Source: Ruminococcaceae bacterium UBA737 (GTDB lineage Bacteria > Bacillota > Clostridia > Oscillospirales > Acutalibacteraceae). From it: DNA of 19,480 nt. The stretch lies in contig DBKZ01000045.1 in assembly GCA_002297415.1 (NCBI GenBank), positions 1-19,480 on the forward strand, given 5' to 3'. The notes below the pieces were generated by a model. The model was not told the origin of the DNA. It ran no database searches and saw only the letters and a program-made list of their open reading frames with translations. The position numbers were made by a program, and so were the translations under genes. Below, in pieces: positions 14,645 to 19,480 of the stretch (position 1 is its first letter; every line of letters begins with the position of its first letter).

Positions 14645-15919
14645 TCAATGCATGCCCGTTGTGATCGGTGTGTCAAAAAATTTGTGTTGAACCCTTGCAT
14701 ATACCTCATCGGGAATATCAGGAAAACCTGATTTGTTTGGCGGAAGCAAGTCCGTATTCCCTGAAATTTTGGGGTCTGTGGATTTGTTATCACACCTGAA
14801 AGAATCTCGTTCGCTTTTATTTCTGAAATCGGGCACATCTACACTGTTACTGTTCGCAAGGATTGAGCGATATGCAAATATACCCGGAAGACTCATGTCC
14901 AAAGCTTGATATACGTCGATACTTAGGCGGCGTGCTTCGGCATCATCTAAAATCGCACCGATAAAATATGCTACGGTATAATAATTTGAACCGCCTATGA
15001 CATCAAAGCTTTCGGTTTTCTCATGAAGCAGACCGCTGTATTTATAAAAATCGGCATGATATTCCAAAGAATCGTAACAACCTTTTTGTGTCTGAAGAAA
15101 CTTCTTTACATAACCGGATTTTTCACTGCTGACCTCGATCGTTCCGTCGGTTCCGATAATTCGGTATTCATAGGTGAATGGCCGCTTGAAATTGCCGTTT
15201 ATACTCTTTGCCATTCCTCCGTTTTTGAGTTGCATTATTTCCATAGCGGCACTGCCGTTCCTTGCGCCCTCGTCTCGCATATACGGCATACACGGCAGTT
15301 CCATTCCGACAACCTTTGTTGCCCGAAGTCCTGTTATGTAAAGCATCGGACCTATACTGTGGGTGCAGTAGAAAGTTGAAGGAACAAAATTCCTCCAGTG
15401 TTCACGGTTTCCGCGTGTTAAAAGATGCCATTTTCCGGAACAGTCATTGATAAAGTTTCCTTCGATATGCATAGCCTCTCCGATATCGCCGCGTTCGTAT
15501 ATCCTTTTTAATTCAAATACATCGGAAAAGTAACAATAATTTTCTGAGTAAGCATAAATTTTGCCGCTTTGTTCAACTGCGTCGCATAATCTTGCGGCCT
15601 CGGCAGGCGTTTGAGCGGGCAGACATTCACTCAATACATTTATTCCGAAATTTAATGCTTTTATAGCAAATTCAGCGTGTTCGTTTGCATAATTTGCTAT
15701 AATAACACCGTCAAGACCGCATTGTAAAAAATCATCATATTCTAAAAAACAATGCACTTTAAAGCCGAGTGCGTCGGCATCGTTTTTGACTTTATCAAGA
15801 ATAGGAGCATAATTATCACATATTGCATAAATCTCTGCATAAGGTGATGAGCGCAGAACATTTTTTACATATTCCATTCCTCTTGTCGCGCCGAGTACTC
15901 CAATTTTTAGTTTTTTCAC
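14645..15919 (-). CDS. Gfo/Idh/MocA-family NAD(P)-dependent oxidoreductase
   Basis: This 424-aa protein has an N-terminal Rossmann fold (LKIGVLGATRGM, residues 4-15) and the family pattern NEHAEFAIKAL (79-89). Where typical members have Glu-Lys-Pro, this has SECLPA (97-102), so the catalytic lysine position holds Cys99. The second half carries EHWRNFVPSTFYCTHSIGP (173-191) with His187, like a subset of family members related to glycoside hydrolase family 109, in which NAD-dependent hydrolysis is used. So it may be a dehydrogenase, a glycosidase-like enzyme or an enzyme on an unusual sugar. GTG 15919 is preferred over upstream in-frame codons because GGGATG precedes it and homologues start KKLKIG. 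A low-complexity Ser/Asn-rich C-terminal tail follows residue about 370. It is the middle gene of the AraC-led operon. Confidence 0.85.
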   Translation of the reverse strand: MKKLKIGVLGATRGMEYVKNVLRSSPYAEIYAICDNYAPILDKVKNDADALGFKVHCFLEYDDFLQCGLDGVIIANYANEHAEFAIKALNFGINVLSECLPAQTPAEAARLCDAVEQSGKIYAYSENYCYFSDVFELKRIYERGDIGEAMHIEGNFINDCSGKWHLLTRGNREHWRNFVPSTFYCTHSIGPMLYITGLRATKVVGMELPCMPYMRDEGARNGSAAMEIMQLKNGGMAKSINGNFKRPFTYEYRIIGTDGTIEVSSEKSGYVKKFLQTQKGCYDSLEYHADFYKYSGLLHEKTESFDVIGGSNYYTVAYFIGAILDDAEARRLSIDVYQALDMSLPGIFAYRSILANSNSVDVPDFRNKSERDSFRCDNKSTDPKISGNTDLLPPNKSGFPDIPDEVYARVQHKFFDTPITTGMH

Positions 15920-15975
15920 AGCTAAAACATCCCTTCGTATTTTTATTTCATTTAGAGCGACAGGCTCAAGTTCTG

Positions 15976-16704
15976 TCAAATACTGTTTTTGTATTCCTGA
16001 GGCGACATTCCGCTGTACTTCCGAAAATTTTTTGAAAAACACGAGTAATCGGAATATCCGCACCGCTGAGAAATTTCAGTCATTGAATAAATTGCTCCGT
16101 ATACTTCAATGAGATATTGCGCATATTTAATTCGCTCGCGGTTTAAAAATTCGGTCGGAGTCATTCCAGTTTGTAATTTGAATTGCTGGCGTATGTAATC
16201 TTTAGCATAGCCGCTTTTGGCTAAGCAATCGGAGATACTGTAAGTTGGGTTATATGCGTTCTGCACGATTTCTGAAAGAATTTGATTTATGCATAGCTCT
16301 ACAGCTGTTTTTGTGTTGTTGATATAACGCAGCAAAAAAAGAATGAATGTTTTGCCTAAAGAATTAAGATATTCATTGTTTTCAAATCGGCTTTTATAAA
16401 GAAGCTCCGCAAAAAATTTACCTTCCGCACCGACATTGTTAATGATTACGACATGTTCAAGGTTGATATAATGAGCCCATTCTCCGCAAATTGAGATGTT
16501 TTTAAAACCTTTTTCGGACACAGACCCATGAAATGTGCCCGGAGGAATGATGATGACACTGCCTGGAACAAACGGGTATTCGCATTTGTCCGTTTTAAGC
16601 CTTCCGCAACCTTCTAAATAATATATAATCTCATATTGGCTATGAGCATGCAGCGGATAAGAGCGTATACCGTTTTCTGTGCAGTAGATATGTAATGAAC
16701 TCAT
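15976..16704 (-). CDS. AraC-family transcriptional regulator
   Basis: This 242-aa regulator has an N-terminal cupin sensor domain (about 10-90: HAHSQYEIIYYLEG and VPGSVIIIPPGTFHG) and a C-terminal double helix-turn-helix (about 150-242), the second having the family pattern ISQRCGYSDYSCFSKNFRKYSGMSPQEYK. AraC proteins of this layout usually sense a sugar or related metabolite and activate adjacent genes. ATG 16704 has a modest Shine-Dalgarno GATGGAAT and is the first gene after a strong sigma-A promoter. The oxidoreductase starts 56 bases downstream and the epimerase follows, so it probably controls these two genes and itself. The inducer is unknown; a binding site was not identified with confidence. 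Confidence 0.92.
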   Translation of the reverse strand: MSSLHIYCTENGIRSYPLHAHSQYEIIYYLEGCGRLKTDKCEYPFVPGSVIIIPPGTFHGSVSEKGFKNISICGEWAHYINLEHVVIINNVGAEGKFFAELLYKSRFENNEYLNSLGKTFILFLLRYINNTKTAVELCINQILSEIVQNAYNPTYSISDCLAKSGYAKDYIRQQFKLQTGMTPTEFLNRERIKYAQYLIEVYGAIYSMTEISQRCGYSDYSCFSKNFRKYSGMSPQEYKNSI

Positions 16705-16771
16705 AATTATTCCATCTTGTTAACCTTTTAGGTAAATATTGTTGTTGGTATTATGTCTATTCGCAATTTTG

Positions 16772-16800
16772 ATTATAGCAGAAAAAATTTTATGGTGCAA
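16772..16800 (-). promoter_or_regulatory. Promoter of the AraC operon
   Basis: On the minus strand, TTGCAC (16800-16795) and a perfect TATAAT (16777-16772) have a 17-base spacer, giving a leader of about 60 bases before the AraC start. No clear operator repeat was recognised within it. Confidence 0.75.
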
Positions 16801-16973
16801 TGCGTTTTTATAGGTTTTATATGACAAAAAATAGATTTAACAACTTCCAACAGCTTTTTAATTATGTTTACGGCTGTTAGATGCACATGCGAGCGGTAAA
16901 ATCTTTATTTGTCGGCGAATTTATCACTGTTTGTCCGACGGCAAAACCGTCCTGTTCAAGTCTCTCCCAATAT
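16801..16973. other. Intergenic stretch without a gene
   Basis: This fills the gap between the AraC promoter and the tRNA terminator. I see no credible open frame. It has small inverted repeats only: AACAGC/GCTGTT, and GACGG/CCGTC around a CAAAA loop. The sequence GTTCAAGTCTCTCC (16954-16967) is nearly identical, in the opposite orientation, to the T-arm of the adjacent tRNA-Ser(GCU). Confidence 0.6.
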
Positions 16974-16975
16974 AC

Positions 16976-17016
16976 AAAAAGACAGCAACATATCCTAAAG
17001 ATATATTGCTGTCTTT
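16976..17016 (-). terminator. Terminator of the tRNA-Ser operon
   Basis: On the minus strand a 17-bp stem (17016-17000 with 16994-16978, one wobble), 5-base loop, is followed by a short T run. It begins at the CCA end of tRNA-Ser(GCU), so the 3' end is formed close to the terminator. Confidence 0.88.
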
Positions 17017-17109
17017 GGCGGAGTAGGAGAGACTCGAACTCTCGCGCCGGGGATTAGCCGACCTACGCCCTTAGCAGGGGCGCCTCGTCACCAACTTGAG
17101 TACTACTCC
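17016..17109 (-). tRNA. tRNA-Ser, anticodon GCU
   Basis: A 94-base gene including encoded CCA. Acceptor stem GGAGTAG/CTACTCC, discriminator G, D-loop with AAGTTGGTGA, anticodon loop CTGCTAA giving GCT (17075-17073), a long class II variable arm, and T-arm GAGAGTTCGAGTCTCTC. It reads AGC/AGU serine codons. It is the last gene of a minus-strand serine tRNA operon that starts at 17450-17478. A partial 5' copy of it lies 202 bases upstream on the transcript. Confidence 0.97.
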
Positions 17110-17124
17110 GAATAAAGTGATTTG

Positions 17125-17287
17125 ACAAAAAAGATATTCAATTTTCTTGTTTTTTTCGGAGGTTCCTCGGCTTGCCCTCTTGCAGTTACCGAAAGCTGTT
17201 TGCCGCTTGGAGCGCGGAACACCTTTCGACTGCTGCGCCAATCAGTCCTCGCTGAATCGTCCGCAGGACGCGCTCGGACAGATTGCC
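17125..17287 (-). other. GC-rich, foldable spacer inside the tRNA-Ser operon
   Basis: About 160 bases separate tRNA-Ser(GCU) from its 5' fragment. No credible gene is present. The part from 17155 on is richer in G+C than the surrounding spacers. It can fold: a 7-bp closing stem TTCGGAG (17155-17161)/CTCCGAA (17308-17314), an inner arm CAATCAGTCC (17239-17248)/GGACAGATTG (17276-17285, one mismatch) and a hairpin CGTCC-GCA-GGACG (17258-17270). It does not match a stable-RNA class I know. It could be a structured processing spacer, a remnant of another tRNA gene or an insertion. Confidence 0.4.
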
Positions 17288-17324
17288 CGTCACCAACTTG
17301 AGTACTACTCCGAATAAGTGATTT
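17288..17324 (-). repeat. Duplicated 5' fragment of tRNA-Ser(GCU) with flank
   Basis: This copies 17086-17123 with one missing A. It contains the first 24 bases of tRNA-Ser(GCU), identical, from the 5' end through the D-arm, plus 13 bases of upstream flank. The anticodon, variable and T-arms are absent; the sequence departs right after GGTGACG. It is therefore a tRNA pseudogene or hybrid unit in a tandem tRNA array, transcribed on the minus strand between the two complete serine tRNAs. Confidence 0.9.
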
Positions 17325-17347
17325 AACTAGAAATTATAATTAAATAA

Positions 17348-17436
17348 TGGCGGAGAGGATGGGATTCGAACCCATGTGGCATTGCTGCCAAACGGTTTTC
17401 AAGACCGCCTCGTTATGACCGCTTCGATACCTCTCC
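17348..17436 (-). tRNA. tRNA-Ser, anticodon UGA
   Basis: An 89-base gene including encoded CCA. Acceptor GGAGAGG/CCTCTCC, discriminator G, D-arm TCGAAGCGGTCATAACGA, anticodon loop CTTGAAA giving TGA (17401-17399), long variable arm TGGCAGCAATGCCA and T-arm ATGGGTTCGAATCCCAT. It reads UCN serine codons (UCA best). First gene of the serine tRNA operon, 13 bases downstream of its -10 box. Confidence 0.97.
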
Positions 17437-17449
17437 GTGCGACTGAATT

Positions 17450-17478
17450 ATTTTAACACATTACAAAATAAAAGTCAA
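17450..17478 (-). promoter_or_regulatory. Promoter of the tRNA-Ser operon
   Basis: On the minus strand, TTGACT (17478-17473) and TAAAAT (17455-17450) have a 17-base spacer. The start of tRNA-Ser(UGA) at 17436 lies 13 bases beyond the -10 box, so transcription starts only a few bases ahead of the mature tRNA. Confidence 0.75.
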
Positions 17479-17499
17479 TAACTATTTGAAGTTTAATAT

Positions 17500-17526
17500 C
17501 CGCCGCCGAATTTTTTTCGGCGGCGG
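17500..17526 (-). terminator. GC-rich hairpin after oadA
   Basis: A perfect 11-bp stem CCGCCGCCGAA (17500-17510) / TTCGGCGGCGG (17516-17526) with a TTTTT loop, 10 bases after the oadA stop. It is very stable, but the sequence after it on the minus strand (GATATTAAAC) is only moderately T-rich, so it could act as a terminator or as an mRNA 3'-end stabiliser. Confidence 0.7.
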
Positions 17527-17535
17527 CAAGTCTTT

Positions 17536-18951
17536 TTATTTTGAGCAGTCCTCAACAACAAGCTCTCTTACGGTGTTTTCATCGTACTTAGGCTTATCGA
17601 GGCCGTCACGGTGCTTAATAAACTTTTCGGCAACCTGAGGGAATAAAGCATAGCTTAAAACATCCTCCTGAGATTTTCCGATATGCTTATTTTTCATTTC
17701 AAGCGCATATTTTACAAGCTCGGGGTCGAGAAGATCGGCAGGTCTGCAATCGATAACCTTTTCGTCGCCGATAGCTTTTTTCCTGACCTCTTCGTTGACC
17801 TTTCCGGGGAGCCTTCCGTATTCTCCGCGCAAGAGTGCTTTCGATTCCTTAGGTATCATTTTATATCTTTCACCGGAGATAACATTTAAAACTGCCTGAG
17901 TGCCGACAATCTGCGAGGTAGGCGTAACAAGCGGAGGATATCCGAAATCCTCACGAACTTTCGGAACTTCCGCAAGCACATCATAATACTTGTCTTCTTT
18001 TCCTGCCTGCTTAAGCTGAGAAAGCATATTTGAAAGCATTCCGCCGGGAACCTGATAAATAAGAGTCTTTGCATCAACATTCAAAACCTTGGGGTCAAGA
18101 ATGCCCTCGGCTTTGAGCCTGTCGGCTACGGTGCGGAAATGAGCGGCGATATCGCTTAAAGCGGTAAGGTCAAGCCCTGTGTCACGCTCTGTACCCTTAA
18201 GAGTAGCAACAAGCGCCTCTGTTGAAGGCTGGCTCGTTCCGTTTGCAAGAGGCGAAAGCGCGGTATCAACAATATCAACGCCTGCCTGAGTTGCCATAAG
18301 ATAGGTCATGTCGCCGGTGCCGGTGGTGTTGTGCGTGTGAAGATGAATCGGAACCTTAACGGTTTCTTTAAGCTTTTTAACTAAGGAATAAGCATCATAA
18401 GGAAGCAGAAGTCCTGCCATGTCCTTAATGCAGATAACATCGGCGCCCATGCTTTCAAGCTGACGGGCAAGATTTACAAAATACTTCTCGTCATGAACGG
18501 GGCTTACGGTATAGCTCATTGCGGCTTCGCATATTCCGCCGTATTTCTTGCAGGAATTTATAGCCTGCTCAAGGTTTCTCGGGTCGTTAAGCGCGTCGAA
18601 AATTCTTAAAACATCAATTCCGTTTTCAATCGACTTTTCAACGAACTTATCAACTACATCGTCCGCATAATGCTTATATCCCAAAATGTTCTGTCCGCGG
18701 AACAGCATCTGAAGCTTGGTGTTGGGCATGTGCTTTTTAAGAGTGCGGAGTCTCTCCCAAGGGTCCTCGTTTAAAAATCTCATGCAGGCGTCAAATGTAG
18801 CTCCGCCCCAGCACTCGATTGACCAGTATCCGATTTTATCGAGCTTTTCGAGCGCGGGAAGCATGTCTTCAATGCGCATTCTCGTAGCCGCCTGAGACTG
18901 ATGAGCGTCACGCAGAATTGTATCGGTAATATATAAAGGCTTTTTAACCAT
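17536..18951 (-). CDS. oadA: Oxaloacetate decarboxylase alpha / pyruvate carboxylase B carboxyltransferase subunit
   Basis: This 471-aa carboxyltransferase domain moves CO2 between biotin and a 2-oxo acid. Motifs: TDTILRDAHQS (9-19) with metal ligand Asp15 and Gln18, IKDMAG with the carbamylated Lys176, and HLHTHN (203-208), where His205 and His207 bind the metal. The usual C-terminal biotinyl domain with its MKM motif is missing, so a separate biotin carrier protein is expected elsewhere. The gene follows oadB, with AGGAGG 8 bases before ATG 18951 and a 15-base gap. Together they suggest a membrane-bound, Na+-pumping decarboxylase of oxaloacetate (or methylmalonyl-CoA/glutaconyl-CoA). Alternatively it could be the PycB half of a two-subunit pyruvate carboxylase, but linkage to OadB favours decarboxylation. 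Confidence 0.93.
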   Translation of the reverse strand: MVKKPLYITDTILRDAHQSQAATRMRIEDMLPALEKLDKIGYWSIECWGGATFDACMRFLNEDPWERLRTLKKHMPNTKLQMLFRGQNILGYKHYADDVVDKFVEKSIENGIDVLRIFDALNDPRNLEQAINSCKKYGGICEAAMSYTVSPVHDEKYFVNLARQLESMGADVICIKDMAGLLLPYDAYSLVKKLKETVKVPIHLHTHNTTGTGDMTYLMATQAGVDIVDTALSPLANGTSQPSTEALVATLKGTERDTGLDLTALSDIAAHFRTVADRLKAEGILDPKVLNVDAKTLIYQVPGGMLSNMLSQLKQAGKEDKYYDVLAEVPKVREDFGYPPLVTPTSQIVGTQAVLNVISGERYKMIPKESKALLRGEYGRLPGKVNEEVRKKAIGDEKVIDCRPADLLDPELVKYALEMKNKHIGKSQEDVLSYALFPQVAEKFIKHRDGLDKPKYDENTVRELVVEDCSK

Positions 18952-18966
18952 ATAAAATTCCTCCTA

Positions 18967-19480
18967 TCAACCGAAAAGTGTTATAAGAACGCCGGCGGCG
19001 ATAGCCGAGCCGATAACGCCTGCAACATTCGGTCCCATAGCGTGCATAAGCAGGAAGTTAGAGGGGTTTTCCTTCTGACCTACCATTTGCGAAACGCGCG
19101 CCGCCATAGGAACGGCGGAAACACCGGCAGAGCCGATAAGCGGATTTATTTTGTTCTTTCTTTGTAAACAGGTTCATGAAGCTTTGCAAGAAGTACGCCG
19201 CCTGCGGTGCCGAGACCGAAAGCAACTATTCCCATTGCAAGAATTTTAAGCGTCTTGACATTTAAGAATGCCTCTGCCGTAGCAGTAGCGCCTACCGAAA
19301 TTCCGAGGAATATGGTTACGATATTCATAAGCTCGTTCTGAGCGGTCTTGCAGAGTCTCTCGCAAACGCCCGATTCCTTCCAGAGGTTACCGAGCATAAG
19401 ACAGCCTACAAGCGGAGTTGCCGAGGGAACAAGAAGAGCTACAAATATTGTTACCACTATCGGGAAGATTATTTTTTCGG
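18967..19480 (-). pseudogene. oadB: Na+-translocating decarboxylase beta subunit (OadB), partial, frameshifted
   Basis: This is the C-terminal part of the membrane subunit that couples decarboxylation to Na+ export; the 5' end lies beyond the window. The frame from the right edge gives VALLVPSATPLVGCLMLGNL and AQNELMNIVTIFLGISVGAT, both OadB hallmarks, and then ends at TAA (19148-19146). One base away, the next frame continues with INPLIGSAGVSAVPMAARVS and GPNVAGVIGSAIAAG to TGA (18969-18967), exactly the expected OadB C-terminus. The join falls in an AAAA run (19152-19149), where one A appears to be missing. So it is either a genuine frameshift mutation, a sequencing error or a -1 slippage site. 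The rest of the protein looks unaltered, which argues for a recent or technical change. Confidence 0.78.

Noticed and set aside
15023..15379. 118-codon plus-strand frame inside the oxidoreductase
   Set aside because: Shadow of the Gfo/Idh/MocA gene; no ribosome-binding site.
16801..16973. Short peptide gene or riboswitch before the tRNA terminator
   Set aside because: Only an 11-codon frame without a ribosome-binding site and short unconnected inverted repeats are present.
17122..17150. TTGACA at 17122-17127 as a plus-strand promoter for the foldable spacer
   Set aside because: No acceptable -10 box lies 16-18 bases downstream; the TTGACA is produced by the tRNA flank sequence.
17125..17314. 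Known stable RNA (SRP RNA, 6S, tmRNA, RNase P) in the tRNA spacer
   Set aside because: None of the conserved core motifs I know for these RNAs could be found in either orientation, so no name is given.

Overview
The window looks like chromosome from a spore-forming, low-to-mid GC Firmicute of the class Clostridia, probably a gut Oscillospiraceae/Ruminococcaceae-type organism. The support is a T-box leader, bofA, a gerA-type germinant receptor operon, strong Shine-Dalgarno sites with occasional TTG/GTG starts, sigma-A promoters with 17-base spacers, and a Na+-pump decarboxylase. No phage, IS element or CRISPR array was seen.

Layout. (1) 1-3068, + strand: a promoter and T-box leader, then a three-gene ABC importer (lipoprotein, permease, ATPase) of the TrpXYZ-like family. 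The T-box reads better as alanine-specific (GCT specifier, TGGT bulge) than tryptophan-specific. (2) 3075-3846, +: a terminator hairpin that also contains the ribosome-binding site of bofA, then bofA and an unknown small membrane protein with a lysine-rich tail. (3) 3858-9097, -: pth, mfd and a PrsA/SurA-like lipoprotein foldase. (4) 9153-12230, +: a spore germinant receptor operon in the order A-C-B, with an unusually short C subunit. (5) 12217-13799, +: malQ with its own promoter, ending in a perfect palindrome shared with the converging operon. (6) 13798-16800, -: an AraC regulator, a Gfo/Idh/MocA-family oxidoreductase and a xylose-isomerase-like TIM-barrel protein, which looks like a small sugar-utilisation operon. 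(7) 16976-17478, -: a serine tRNA operon (UGA and GCU anticodons) whose middle holds a duplicated 5' fragment of tRNA-Ser(GCU) and about 160 bases of GC-rich, foldable spacer. (8) 17500-19480, -: oadB (partial, cut by the window edge and apparently frameshifted) followed by oadA/pycB, parts of a biotin-dependent Na+-translocating decarboxylase.

Most of the window is housekeeping and sporulation chromosome. The parts most worth a second look are the T-box specificity of the ABC importer, the composite tRNA-Ser locus, the oadB frameshift, the short GerC, and the AraC-linked oxidoreductase that lacks the canonical EKP lysine.
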